Shown one piece after another: positions 9,965 through 20,404 of a DNA stretch of 64,000 nucleotides (the stretch's first letter is position 1; each line of letters starts with the position of its first letter). The stretch spans positions 1 to 64,000 of the forward strand of contig JAUVZF010000011.1 of the NCBI GenBank assembly GCA_030602705.1, given 5' to 3'. The notes under the pieces are model-generated. The model ran no database searches, was not told where the DNA came from, and worked only from the letters and a program-made list of their open reading frames with translations. Both the position numbers and the translations under genes were made by a program. This stretch comes from Planctomycetota bacterium. GTDB lineage: Bacteria; Planctomycetota; Phycisphaerae; FEN-1346.

Positions 9965-12232
9965 ATGCGCACTGTAGGGCTGGCCTGTAGCGTCGTTCTT
10001 GCAGCCGCGTCACCGATGGCCGCCGAGTGGACCGCCGGCGCACGCGGGATGCCCGAGCCGGTCCCGACCATCCGCCCCAAGCCACAGTGGGACCGCTTCC
10101 TCATCCTCGTCTGGCAGTACAAGACCAGCGCCCCGGACGACCTGACGCTGTACCGGGAGGCGGGGTTCCGCGGCTTTCACATCGACCGCGGCGCGGGCCG
10201 GGCCGACCGCGTCGCCTTCGCCCGCCGTGTCGGCTTCCCGTACTACAACGACCACGCGGCCGACAAGGGGTATTTGCACCTGACGCCCCGCACGGGCGTG
10301 GAGAAGGTCCAGCGGCAGCGCACCCTCATCCCCCGGCCCTGGAGCCTGGCCGAGCCGAAGACCCTCCGGGTCCTGGAGGAGCACCTGAAGCGCAACGTGA
10401 GCGTGACGCGTCGGGGGCCGGTCGTCGCGTACGCCTTCGACGATGAGATCAGCCTGGGCTGCTTCAACTCGCCGGCCGAGGTCGATGGGTCGCCGGCCTC
10501 CGTTGCGGCTTACCGCAGGTGGCTCAAGAAGACCTACGGCAGCATCGAGAAACTCAACGCCACGTGGGGCACGGCGTACCGGGACTTCGCCGAAGCGAAA
10601 CCCATCTCGTTCGAGGACGTCCGCCGCGCGCACACCAAACCCCCATTCGCCAAGTGGAACCTGGCGCGCTGGATGGACTGGCGCTCTTACATGGACACGC
10701 AGTTCGCCGACTGCCTGGCTCGCCTGACGCGCTTCACCAACCGGCTCGACCCGGCCACGCCGGCGGGCTTCGTGGGCGGCCAGCAGCCGTCCGTCTACGG
10801 CGGGTACGATTATAACAAGATATGCCGAGTCGTCCAGTTCATCGAGTCGTACGACATCGGCGGCACGAACGAGATTCTGCGGTCGCTCTGGCGTTGGCCC
10901 GAGCGGCGGCCGTACGTCCAGACGTGGTTCTCGAAGGGCGACGCACGGCTCGACGCCTGGTTCCTCTGGTACTACCTGGTGCACGGCAACCGCGGGGTCA
11001 TCGCCTGGCCCGACCGCGGCGGATCGTGGTTCCATTGGAAGGGCGGCGGCCTGGCGCCGTTCATCAAAGACAACATCGAGACCATCCGCGAAGTGCAGAG
11101 CGATGTCTCGCGGCCTATCCTCGACCCCGACGCCCGTTTCGACACCGACCCCATCGCCGTCTTCTACTCCCATCCGAGCATCCAGGCGTCGTGGGTGATG
11201 GACGTCGTCACGCATCGTGGCACGTGGCCGAACCGTTCCAGCAGCCTCGACAACACGTGCCAGACCCTCGGCCGCAACCGTGTCGCGTGGTTCAAGATAC
11301 TGGAGGACTGCGGGTACCAGTACAACGTGGTCACGGGCGACCAGGTGGCGGCGGGAGCGCTCGTCAAGGAAAAGTACCGCGTCCTCATTCTGAACCGTGC
11401 GATCTGCCTCTCGGATGCCGAGGCGGCCGCCATCCGGCGGTTCGTGGCGGCGGGCGGCACCGTCATCGCCGACCATCTGACGGGCATCCTCGATGAGCAC
11501 GGCGTCGGCCGGCCGCAGGGCGCGCTCGACGACCTGTTCGGCATCCGCCGCGATGAGTCCAAGGGATACCTCGACGGCAAGTCCATCACCGAGATCGACG
11601 GCGAGAAGTACAACAAGCCGCTGCTTCAGCGGTTGATGTACGCAGGGGCTCTTAGGCACGAGGGGATCGTCGTCTATGAACGGGGCACGCAGGCGGTGGC
11701 CGGCCGGCCTGCCGCCGAGGCCGCCGCGGGAGCGGCGGGTCATCGCCCCCTTGCGTCCGCCCCACACATCGACAGCGCCGACGTCATCATCGCCTGCACC
11801 ACCGGCCGCGGGCGGACCGTCTATCTGAACCTGACGCCCGTGGCGTACAACGACCTGGGCTCACGCCTCGGCGCCTTCGGCGATGCGTGGCGGAGAATCA
11901 TCGGCAGGCTCCTGGCCGAGGCGGGCCTCGTGCCTCGTGCCCGCGTCCTGGCAGGCGGGGTGCCCGTGCCGATGGCCGAAACGCTCTTCTGGCGCAAGGG
12001 CGACCGCGTGGTCATCGCCCTCGTCAAGAACCCGCCGCGAGAGGCCGCCGTCTCCCACGCCGGCCGCATCGAAGGCACCTTCGGCCGGGAAGGACCGGTG
12101 GAGATTGCGCTGTCGCGGCCGGTCACGGCCGTCCGCAACCTCCGCAACGGCGAGGAACTGCCCGACGGCCAGACGCTCAAGGCCGCCTGGAAACCGTGGG
12201 AAGCGCTGCTGTTTGAAGTGACCTGGCCGTAG
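9965..12232 (+). CDS. Exported GH42-like beta-galactosidase family protein
   Basis: Signal peptide; [15 protein letters not shown]...[28 protein letters not shown]42-like signature; C-terminal glutamine-amidotransferase-like region. Confidence 0.7.
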   Translation: MRTVGLACSVVLAAASPMAAEWTAGARGMPEPVPTIRPKPQWDRFLILVWQYKTSAPDDLTLYREAGFRGFHIDRGAGRADRVAFARRVGFPYYNDHAADKGYLHLTPRTGVEKVQRQRTLIPRPWSLAEPKTLRVLEEHLKRNVSVTRRGPVVAYAFDDEISLGCFNSPAEVDGSPASVAAYRRWLKKTYGSIEKLNATWGTAYRDFAEAKPISFEDVRRAHTKPPFAKWNLARWMDWRSYMDTQFADCLARLTRFTNRLDPATPAGFVGGQQPSVYGGYDYNKICRVVQFIESYDIGGTNEILRSLWRWPERRPYVQTWFSKGDARLDAWFLWYYLVHGNRGVIAWPDRGGSWFHWKGGGLAPFIKDNIETIREVQSDVSRPILDPDARFDTDPIAVFYSHPSIQASWVMDVVTHRGTWPNRSSSLDNTCQTLGRNRVAWFKILEDCGYQYNVVTGDQVAAGALVKEKYRVLILNRAICLSDAEAAAIRRFVAAGGTVIADHLTGILDEHGVGRPQGALDDLFGIRRDESKGYLDGKSITEIDGEKYNKPLLQRLMYAGALRHEGIVVYERGTQAVAGRPAAEAAAGAAGHRPLASAPHIDSADVIIACTTGRGRTVYLNLTPVAYNDLGSRLGAFGDAWRRIIGRLLAEAGLVPRARVLAGGVPVPMAETLFWRKGDRVVIALVKNPPREAAVSHAGRIEGTFGREGPVEIALSRPVTAVRNLRNGEELPDGQTLKAAWKPWEALLFEVTWP

Positions 12233-12421
12233 GCGTGAGACAGGGCGCGCCCCTCCGGCGCGCCCCGGTCGGTTCGACATGATGGACCGGCCCCGGCACC
12301 CCCCATGAGGCGCCGGAGCGGCCCGAGAAACCCTTCGGATTCCTGCGCACCGCGGCCGGAAAATGCGCGAAAAACTACGCTCCTCCGAACGAGCCGGGCG
12401 GCCGTCGTGATGCCACGCCCG

Positions 12422-13073
12422 TCATTTCGGCGCGGTGGGTTTGCGGAAGCGCAAGAAGACCTGGTGCTCCAGATACAGGAACTCGGCGTCGAGTTTCAAC
12501 CCCGCCTCGGCGCCGAGTTTCAGCAGGTCGTCCCGCGGGATGCGGCGGCCTTTGTCATAGGGCACTTTGGCGTCGAACGTCCAATCGATGAGGAAGAAGT
12601 ATCCGCCCGGCTTCAGCGCCCGGACGACGTCCTTGGCCAGCCCCGGCCGGTGCTGCTTTGGAACGTGGTGAAAGACGTTGACGAACAGGGCCGCGTCCAG
12701 GGATTCGTCCCGGAGTTTCGTGTCGGTGGCATCGCCTTTGACGACGACGATGTTCGCCAGGTGGTCTTTCGCGACGCGGTCCTCGATCGACTTGAGGGCC
12801 TTGGCGTCAACGTCCTCGGCGAAGACCTTTCCGCCGGCGCCCACGGCCTTGGCGAGGCGGAAAGTGAAGTATCCCCGGCCGCAGCCCACGTCTGCGATGA
12901 TCGAGCCGGGTTTCAGACCCAGGTCTGCCACGACGCGGGCGGGTTGCTGCCAATCGTCGCGTCTGAGTTTCTTCGCGGCGCCCGGGCACAGGGCGGCCGG
13001 CAGCACGGCCGCCAGGGTCAAGGCAGCGGCACACCACAGGATACGGCGATGCCGTCGTGCACGTGCATCCATG
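12422..13073 (-). CDS. Class I SAM-dependent methyltransferase with N-terminal signal/TM segment
   Basis: SIIADVGCGRGYFTFRLAKAVG motif I; LKPGGYFFLIDW; MDARARRHRRILWCAAALTLAAVLPAALC. Confidence 0.75.
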
Positions 13074-13249
13074 TCGGTTCCCTTTCTCCTCGTACCGGAC
13101 CTTGGTGCGGTTGTTCGCCGAGCGGTTAAACGCAATTGGGCCGCAGGCGGGCCGCAGAAACGCCCCGCCGTGGTCGTGGAAGGTTTGACGACGCTCGGTT
13201 GCGGCGATAGGGTATCCGCAGGTCCGGAAACCTCGACAGGGGAAGCCAG

Positions 13250-14446
13250 ATGAAAACTTTCGTGCCGCTTGTCCTTGTGGTGGCGCTGTTCGTCATGGCC
13301 CACGCCAAATCCAACCATCCGCACCAGAGCGAAGAGGCGGCGCGGAAACAACTGGCGGCCTTCGCCAAGACGTATCACGCTCGCCAGCAGTGGGAAGCCC
13401 GCGCCAAACGCAACCGCCAGGGCATCCTGAAAGGCGCGAACCTCGTGCCGCTGCCCGAACGCTGTCCCCTCAAACCCATCATCCGCGGCCGCCAGGAACG
13501 CAAGGGGTATGCCGTCGAGAACGTCGCCATCGAGAGCCTGTCCGGGTTCTTCTGCACGGGGAACCTGTACCGGCCGGCGAAGAAACTCAAATCGTACGCC
13601 GGCGTCCTGTGCCCACACGGTCACGCGCGCGACCGGCGAAAGGGCGTCAAGAACTCGCTGGCACGCGGCGGCCGGTTCCGGCCCGACCAGCAGGCCCGCT
13701 GCGCCGCGCTCGCACGCATGGGGGCCGTCGTCTTCTCGTACGATATGGTCGGGTGGGGAGAATCGACACAGGTCACCCACTCCGACCCCAACGTCCTGAC
13801 GCTGCAACTGTGGAACAGCATGCGGGTGCTCGATTTCCTCCTCTCGCTCGACGGCGTGGACGCCGAACGCATCGGATGCACGGGCTGCTCGGGCGGCGGG
13901 ACGCAGACGTTCATGCTAACGGCCGTCGACGACCGCGTGAAGGTCAGTGTGCCGGTCGTCATGGTCAGCGCGCACTTCTTCGGCGGGTGCCAGTGCGAGA
14001 GCGGCCTGCCGGTCCACAAAAGCGCGACCCACGAGACGAACAACTGCGAGATGGCCGCCATGGCTGCGCCGCGTCCGATGCTCGTCGTCTCGTGCGGCAA
14101 GGACTGGACCAAGAACATGCCCGGCGTCGAGTTCCCCTACATCTGGAACGTGTACCGCCTGTTCGGCAAACAGACGCTCGTCGAGAACGCCCACCTGCCG
14201 CACGAGGGTCACGGCTACGAGTACCCGAAGCGGCTGCCGATGTACCACTTCATGGCGCGGCACCTGAAACTGGACGTTGCGGCCGTTTCCCTACCCGGCG
14301 GCGGCGTGGACGAGTCGGACACCGTCATCGAAGACCGCGACTCGCTCTGCGTCTTCACCGACGCGCACCCCCGCCCGAAAGATGCCCTCCAAGGCGCCGA
14401 AGCCGTCGCCAAAGCGCTCGCGGAAGCGAAGAAGGCGGGGAAGTAG
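13250..14446 (+). CDS. Exported alpha/beta hydrolase (acetylxylan-esterase-like)
   Basis: Signal peptide; IGCTGCSGGGTQTFMLTAVD nucleophile elbow; HLPHEGHGYEY. Confidence 0.75.
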   Translation: MKTFVPLVLVVALFVMAHAKSNHPHQSEEAARKQLAAFAKTYHARQQWEARAKRNRQGILKGANLVPLPERCPLKPIIRGRQERKGYAVENVAIESLSGFFCTGNLYRPAKKLKSYAGVLCPHGHARDRRKGVKNSLARGGRFRPDQQARCAALARMGAVVFSYDMVGWGESTQVTHSDPNVLTLQLWNSMRVLDFLLSLDGVDAERIGCTGCSGGGTQTFMLTAVDDRVKVSVPVVMVSAHFFGGCQCESGLPVHKSATHETNNCEMAAMAAPRPMLVVSCGKDWTKNMPGVEFPYIWNVYRLFGKQTLVENAHLPHEGHGYEYPKRLPMYHFMARHLKLDVAAVSLPGGGVDESDTVIEDRDSLCVFTDAHPRPKDALQGAEAVAKALAEAKKAGK

Positions 14447-14462
14447 ATGTTCCGCACACCCG

Positions 14463-15431
14463 TCATGGAAGTCGAACGGGACGCTCGATATAGATCGCGC
14501 CATCTTCCGTTTCCATGAGCCGCGGCTCGCTGCTGCAGCTTGCTCTCGTGAAGATCAGGACGAGGACCACGCACACCGTGGCGGCGATGCCGGCTGTGAC
14601 CATGCTCCATCGCATGGCCCGTTTCAGCAGAACCGCCGACTTGGCCTGCCCCAGCCGCCGGCACGCGATGATAAGGATCACCATCGAGGCGACGTAAACG
14701 AACGGCGCGGTCAAGGTCGCCGAAAGGAACAGCAGAATAAACAGCCCCTTGGCCCACCGAAACAGATCTTCGCCAGGTTCGGACGTCTCGGCGGATTCTT
14801 CCGGGGGCTCATCTTCCTCCTGCTTCTCTTTCATCTTCCGGCGCTCTGCAAGAACGGCCCGGGCATTCTCGAGCCGCCCGTTCGGCACCAAGATGCGAAT
14901 GCCTCGTGGATGCATGGCGAACTGGAGGTGCCAGTACCATCCCGCGGTGGCGCCGCCTTCTACCCAGGCGGGGATGCCAGCGCCGCGGAGGACGCTGGCG
15001 ATAACTTCTGCGCGCTCCAGTCCGTAGGCTGTGGCCGCGATGGCCAGACCACCATCTTGATAGGCCTCGGGATCGGTCGGCAGGCCCAGTTGCTTGGCCC
15101 GCTCCTCAACGCGTCGGCTGTAATCCCCGTCGGCACGCCTTTGGCCAAAGACTCCCACGGCGCGGACACCAAGCCAAAGTCCGGCGGCCGAGACGGAGAG
15201 ACCGATTGCCCCGACGCCTACGCGCGCAAACGCCGCCCCCGGCGCCCCTACGGCCGCAACAAGAATCCAGATGCCCAAACCCATCAAGGTGGCCGCCACG
15301 ACGCCCAGCGCGATTCGATGCAGAATGCCGGGCCAAGAAGCGCCTGTGCGAAGGGGGGCCCCTGGAACGTACGGAGTACCAGTTGATCCAGGTTGTGCTT
15401 TGGAGGGCCCGTCATCGTGCGAGGCCATCAT
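14463..15431 (-). CDS. Membrane protein with DUF2007-like domain
   Basis: Several TM segments; LPTDPEAYQDGGLAIAATAYGLERAEVIASVLRGAGIPAWVEGG shared with next gene. Confidence 0.6.
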   Translation of the reverse strand: MMASHDDGPSKAQPGSTGTPYVPGAPLRTGASWPGILHRIALGVVAATLMGLGIWILVAAVGAPGAAFARVGVGAIGLSVSAAGLWLGVRAVGVFGQRRADGDYSRRVEERAKQLGLPTDPEAYQDGGLAIAATAYGLERAEVIASVLRGAGIPAWVEGGATAGWYWHLQFAMHPRGIRILVPNGRLENARAVLAERRKMKEKQEEDEPPEESAETSEPGEDLFRWAKGLFILLFLSATLTAPFVYVASMVILIIACRRLGQAKSAVLLKRAMRWSMVTAGIAATVCVVLVLIFTRASCSSEPRLMETEDGAIYIERPVRLP

Positions 15432-15799
15432 AGGCCCTCCGTTTCTTCCGGCTCTTGCTCCAGGCTGTCAGTAACCCCATCTTCTTCATGTTCCGCCAGG
15501 ATTGCCTTCGCATCGTCCAGGCGGCCTAGGGGCACAAACACACGAACGCCATCGGCGAAGTAGCCGGGCGCCCAGCCGTACAGGCGGGCTACGTTGGGCG
15601 AATCCACCCAGGCCGGCACGCCGGCCTGATTCAGGAAGGCGGCAAGGACGTCGGCCTCTACGGCATTGTACAACGTGGCGGCCACGGCCAGGCCGCCGTC
15701 CTGGTAGGCTTCGGGGTCGGTGGGAAGGCCGAGGGACCGAGCGCGGTCCTCAAGGTACTTATCGTGTTCCGCCTCGTCCGACATGGCCCGTCCCCCCAT
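15428..15799 (-). CDS. Small DUF2007-like protein, paralogue of the neighbour
   Basis: LGLPTDPEAYQDGGLAVAATLYNAVEADVLAAFLNQAGVPAWVDS; ATGA overlap with next gene. Confidence 0.65.
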   Translation of the reverse strand: MGGRAMSDEAEHDKYLEDRARSLGLPTDPEAYQDGGLAVAATLYNAVEADVLAAFLNQAGVPAWVDSPNVARLYGWAPGYFADGVRVFVPLGRLDDAKAILAEHEEDGVTDSLEQEPEETEGL

Positions 15800-15990
15800 G
15801 TGTGAAGGGCTGTGCTGGCACCATCATACCCGGATACGTCCGGCGGGGCCACCGTATTCGCATAAGAGAGGCCCCCAGCCCGGCTGCGCCCGGCGCGCAG
15901 GCGGCCACGGCGGTCAGACACGCCACGCTCACCAAGAGCAGTCGGTTGATCTTGGGCATCGCAGATCCTTTCTTCACGCGCGCGACGAAC

Positions 15991-16545
15991 TTACTTGCCC
16001 CTATCCAGCCGGAGCGACTTGGCGGATTCCATGAGCGATTCGACCTGGGCCTTGTCGGTGCCCCAGATGAAGACATGGACGACGAGCCGCCGGATGCTCA
16101 AACGCCAGACGGTCGGAACCTTGAAGAAACCATCCACGTAGGTCTCGGCGTGGTACACGGTGCGGCCTTTCTCGTCTTGCCACGTGCCGCCGTACCAGGT
16201 GACGTCGCGGCCGGCGATGCGGCCGGGCTGCGTGATGGCCTTGGTTTTGATGTCCCGCGGATGGTGGCCCACGTAAACGCCCATGGTGGCCGCGTGGGGC
16301 GGTGCCGCGTCGGGCGAGCGCCGGAAAAGGTGGACGAGGTAATCCTCTTCCGCACGCAGGCCCTTCTCATAGCCTTCCGGCACGTTGATTGCCAGCCCCG
16401 GCGCACCCCATCCCCAGGCGGGGAGGCGTTGCAGGCGGCCGGGCCAGGCCGCGTCCGCCGGCGCACCGCCCTCGCGCAGGCGCCCGCCGCACCCTGCGGC
16501 CACGAGTGTCGCGAGTGCGGCCACGATGGGCAGGCAATGTCGCAT
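15991..16545 (-). CDS. Hypothetical lipoprotein
   Basis: MRHCLPIVAALATLVAAGCGG lipobox; continuous ORF. Confidence 0.55.
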   Translation of the reverse strand: MRHCLPIVAALATLVAAGCGGRLREGGAPADAAWPGRLQRLPAWGWGAPGLAINVPEGYEKGLRAEEDYLVHLFRRSPDAAPPHAATMGVYVGHHPRDIKTKAITQPGRIAGRDVTWYGGTWQDEKGRTVYHAETYVDGFFKVPTVWRLSIRRLVVHVFIWGTDKAQVESLMESAKSLRLDRGK

Positions 16546-16704
16546 GGATAGGGCCGTCCTCCGCCGCTCCTCACGCCGTCCCGTCCCGCGCCGCATCCGG
16601 CGCCGGGCCCGTTGCTCCCACCCCTTATATAGGGGGAGCGGACAAGGGCCAACGAAAAAGGGACGCGCCGAAGCACGTCCGTTGGTAAACTGATCGCAGT
16701 GTGT

Positions 16705-17859
16705 TCAGTTTGCGGCGCCGCTTGATCCGCCGACCGCACTGCCAAGCGGCGCGACGGCCGCGCCGCGGTCGGACTCGTGGTGCCTGAGCCAGTTGCGCCA
16801 CGCCTGGGAGTTGAACTCGAAGTCCTGGCCGGTGATCTTCTTGAGGGCCTCGCGCACGACCGGCTGGCGGACGAACTCGATGACCGTCCGGTGGATGATG
16901 ACCCGGGAGTTGTAGGCCGAGATCATCACGCCGGAAGGGATAGCCCCGATGGTTGGCTTCCAGCCGACGGCCCCCGCCGCCACCACCGGCTCGACGTCGG
17001 CGACGTAGGGCAGGATGGTTCCGAAGAACATCTGCGTGCCGGCGCCCGGGGCTTCGTACGTTCGCAGGCGCGGCTCGGCGGTCTTGAGTTTGCTGATGAG
17101 CGCCGGCGCGGCCCGCCACTCGTGCATTTCGCCGAGGGCGTAAGCGGAGCGCTTCAGCACTTTCTCCGACCCGTTCAGGGCGTTCAGAAGTTGCCGCAGG
17201 CCGCGCTCGCCGACACGTACTTCGAGCGCCACGACGGCGGCCTTGTACACGTCCACCGCTTCGTCGGCGAGGACGAACTTGACGAGCCGCCTGGCGGCGT
17301 CCTCGCCGGGGATCTGGCCGAGCGTCTCGCACGCGAGTTTCCGCATCCGGACGCTGCCCGAACCGAGGATGCGCGCGATGGGTTCGGCGGCGGCCGGGTC
17401 GCGGATCGTGAGGATCTTCTCGACGCCTTCCTTCCAGGCGCCGGGACCCATGGAACCGAGATACGTGATCGAGATGTCCTGAATCTCCCGCGAGAGGGCC
17501 AGGCGGCGCTGCTCGAAGGCCGGGTCCTTCGGCGCGGCCGGCGTCGCGCCGGGGGCGGGGAGGCTCGGGGCGTCCTGGGCCCGGACCCATTTCATGTTAC
17601 GCCGGACGTAGCCGAGGGCCTTGCGGGCCTCCTTGTTGTCGGCGTCGCGGAGGAGGGCTTCCTGCCAGTGCGTCTTCGCCCTTTCCGCCAGACCGACGCC
17701 GTCGCACCAGGTGGCCAGTTTGACGTGGGCGGCCGGCGTAGAGTCCATCGTCAGGAGGCGGTCGGTGTACTCGCGCGCCAGTTGCGCCGAGTAGTCAATC
17801 GCCCGCGCTGCGCTCGCCAAGGACAGCGCAAGCGCCACGGGCAGAAGCGAGCGGATCAT
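16705..17859 (-). CDS. Exported HEAT-repeat-like protein
   Basis: Signal peptide; alternating helical repeats such as EPIARILGSGSVRMRKLACETLGQIPGEDAARRLVKFV. Confidence 0.6.
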   Translation of the reverse strand: MIRSLLPVALALSLASAARAIDYSAQLAREYTDRLLTMDSTPAAHVKLATWCDGVGLAERAKTHWQEALLRDADNKEARKALGYVRRNMKWVRAQDAPSLPAPGATPAAPKDPAFEQRRLALSREIQDISITYLGSMGPGAWKEGVEKILTIRDPAAAEPIARILGSGSVRMRKLACETLGQIPGEDAARRLVKFVLADEAVDVYKAAVVALEVRVGERGLRQLLNALNGSEKVLKRSAYALGEMHEWRAAPALISKLKTAEPRLRTYEAPGAGTQMFFGTILPYVADVEPVVAAGAVGWKPTIGAIPSGVMISAYNSRVIIHRTVIEFVRQPVVREALKKITGQDFEFNSQAWRNWLRHHESDRGAAVAPLGSAVGGSSGAAN

Positions 17860-17958
17860 GGGCGACTCCTTACGGTAAGTCGCTTCGCGGCACACACGCT
17901 ATTATACGGGCACAGGTGGAACCTGGTCAGCCAAAAACCGCGGCGCCCGGACCGGGCG

Positions 17959-18897
17959 TCAATACCCCAGTTCGGCGAGTTTTTCGACCAGGCCCTTGAC
18001 GTGGGCGACGCTGGAGTCGAAGGCGGCTCGCTCGTCGGCGTTCAGGTCGAACTCCAGGACATCCATCACGCCGCCCGCCCCCAGCCGCGCGGGCACGCCC
18101 ACGAAGTACCCGCCCACGCCGTACTCGGCGTCGCAGTACGCAGCGCAGGGCAGGACCCGCCGCTCGTCCCGGAGGATCGACTGGGCCATCGTGACGGCCG
18201 CCGCCGCCGGCGCATAGAACGCGCTGCCGGTCTTCAGGAGGCTTACGATCTCCGCCCCGCCACCGCGCGTCCGCTCGACGATGGCGCCGATCTGCTCGGC
18301 AGAGAGCCGGGCCGCAAGCGGCACGCCGCCGATACTGGAGTGCCGCACCAGCGGCACCATCGTGTCGCCGTGGCCGCCCAGGACGTAGGCCCGGACGTCT
18401 TTGGGGCTGACGCCGGCCGCCTCGGCGATGAAGGTCCGCATCCGGGCCGAGTCGAGGACGCCCGCCATGCCGACGACACGCTCGGCGGGGAGTTTCGAGA
18501 CGCGGTGGGCGAGCGAGGTCATCGCATCAACCGGGTTCGAGACGATCAGCAAAACGACCTCGGGGCTGGCGGCCACGAGACTGCCGATGATGCCGGAGAC
18601 GACCCGGGCGTTCTTCACGAGCAGGTCGTCGCGGCTCATGCCGGGCTTGCGTGCAAGGCCCGCCGTCACGATCGCCAGGTCGCTCCCCGCCGTGGCCTCG
18701 TAATCGGTCGTGCCGGTGATGCCGTGGGCGAAACCGACGATGGGAGCCGCCTGCCGAAGGTCGAGGGCCTTGCCGGCCGCCAGGCCGTCCACGATGTCCA
18801 CGAGGACGATGTCGCCCAGGTCTCGCGCCGCGGCCCACAGGGCGCACGATGCGCCGACGTTCCCCGCGCCGACGATTGTGATCTTCGGATGGGCCAT
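17959..18897 (-). CDS. mdh: Malate dehydrogenase (LDH/MDH family)
   Basis: ITIVGAGNVGASCA; TAGLARKPGMSRDDLL; VSNPVDAMT; VLGGHGDTMVPL. Confidence 0.9.
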   Translation of the reverse strand: MAHPKITIVGAGNVGASCALWAAARDLGDIVLVDIVDGLAAGKALDLRQAAPIVGFAHGITGTTDYEATAGSDLAIVTAGLARKPGMSRDDLLVKNARVVSGIIGSLVAASPEVVLLIVSNPVDAMTSLAHRVSKLPAERVVGMAGVLDSARMRTFIAEAAGVSPKDVRAYVLGGHGDTMVPLVRHSSIGGVPLAARLSAEQIGAIVERTRGGGAEIVSLLKTGSAFYAPAAAAVTMAQSILRDERRVLPCAAYCDAEYGVGGYFVGVPARLGAGGVMDVLEFDLNADERAAFDSSVAHVKGLVEKLAELGY

Positions 18898-19050
18898 CTG
18901 GCGGCTCCTTGCGCTCATGACGGTTGACGGGCGGGATTATAGGGCCGGCCGCGCCAGGGTCAAGCACCCACGCGTAAGGGGTCAGGAGCCCGAACAATCC
19001 TTCGACTGCGCTCAGGACAGGCTCCAGGCACCTGCCTCCCTCGCGCGGCA

Positions 19051-20175
19051 CTACTTGGTGTAGAGTTTTTCTTTCACCGTTGCCTTGCGGCGGGGGTGAG
19101 GGTGTCGGTCCGAAAGGCCGTGGGTTTCGATGGTGCGGCGGATGCTGGCGTACTGGACGGCCCAGGACCGGCGAGTGTAACCGCCGCCGAGGGTCATGAC
19201 GACGGGGATCCGGCGGCGGACGCATTCGTCGATGACGAGCGCGTCGCGCTGGACGATCCCCTCCTGGGTCATCATCAGGCCGGCCAGCGGATCGCCCTTG
19301 AGCGTGTCGCACCCTGCCTGGAGGAAAACGATGTCCGGCCGCGAGCGCTGGATAACATTCGGCAGGTTCTTGCGGAGGATCGCCAGGAACGTCGCGTCGT
19401 CCGTTCCGGCATCAAGTTCGATGTCCAGGTCACTCTCGGACTTCGGAATCGGATAGATGTTTCTTTGGTGCATCGAGAAGGTGAAGACCGATTCCTCGCC
19501 CGCGAAACACTCCGCCGTGCCGTTGCCCTGGTGGACGTCGAGGTCCACGACCAGCGCCCGTCCGATTCGCCCCTCGTCCTGAAGCGTGCGGATGGCAATG
19601 GCGATGTCGTTGTAGACGCAGAACCCTTCGCCGGAATCGGGCTTGGCGTGATGGAAGCCGCCCGCCAGGTTGATGGCAACGCCGTACTTCATCGCCAACC
19701 GCGCGGCCAGGATCGTGCCGCCCGTTGCGTACCGGTGCGGCCGCAGGACACCGGAATCGACTACCGAGGCCGGCAGGGAGGCGAGGATCGGTGCCTCCAG
19801 ATATCGCGCGACGGCCCTCGCCGACTTCAGGCTCGCGAGATAGGACTCCGTATGCACGCGGCCGATCTGTGTGGGGGTGGCCTCCGGCGGGACAAAGACC
19901 GTCTCGGGCCGCACGAGCCCGTCGGTGTTGAGTTTCAGGTAGATCTTGGCGTACTTGCGAGTGTCAAACGGATGGAACCACTGAACGCCCGGCAGGTCGA
20001 TCTGGTAACGCTCAGAGAAGATGACGGCCAACCGACCGCCAAGGGCTTGTCCCTGGCGGGGCTGCTTGGCAGCCTTGAACGACCTCGGCGCCACGCAGGT
20101 GGTCAGAAGGTAGGCAACACCGATCAGGGCTGCTGCGACGGCAATGACCAGTCCGTATCTTCGGTTTGCGGACAT
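19051..20175 (-). CDS. Histone deacetylase-superfamily protein with N-terminal membrane anchor
   Basis: GGFHHAKPDSGEGFCVYNDIAIAIR; VVDLDVHQGNGT; QAGCDTLKGDPL; N-terminal hydrophobic segment. Confidence 0.85.
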   Translation of the reverse strand: MSANRRYGLVIAVAAALIGVAYLLTTCVAPRSFKAAKQPRQGQALGGRLAVIFSERYQIDLPGVQWFHPFDTRKYAKIYLKLNTDGLVRPETVFVPPEATPTQIGRVHTESYLASLKSARAVARYLEAPILASLPASVVDSGVLRPHRYATGGTILAARLAMKYGVAINLAGGFHHAKPDSGEGFCVYNDIAIAIRTLQDEGRIGRALVVDLDVHQGNGTAECFAGEESVFTFSMHQRNIYPIPKSESDLDIELDAGTDDATFLAILRKNLPNVIQRSRPDIVFLQAGCDTLKGDPLAGLMMTQEGIVQRDALVIDECVRRRIPVVMTLGGGYTRRSWAVQYASIRRTIETHGLSDRHPHPRRKATVKEKLYTK

Positions 20176-20404
20176 GAGTGACCCCGCCAGTGTGAATACT
20201 TCCCTTCCCCGCCATGTAAGGCTGATGGAGCGTAAATCGCCGGGGCAGATTGACAGCCATGATTATAGACCTGGTTGAGCGACCGTCAAGCCGCCGCTGC
20301 GTGTGTTACGGAACCGCGCAGAAACCGGTTGTCCGGCCGCGGCGGCGCGGTACACTCGGGCGCCGCTGTGGCCGCAGCGGCCCGAAGAGGCGGGGGACAC
20401 GCAA

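Noticed and set aside
10010-11767. 585 aa minus-strand ORF
   Set aside because: Antisense to the GH42-like gene
16777-18927. 716 aa plus-strand ORF
   Set aside because: Antisense to the HEAT-repeat gene and mdh; composition artefact
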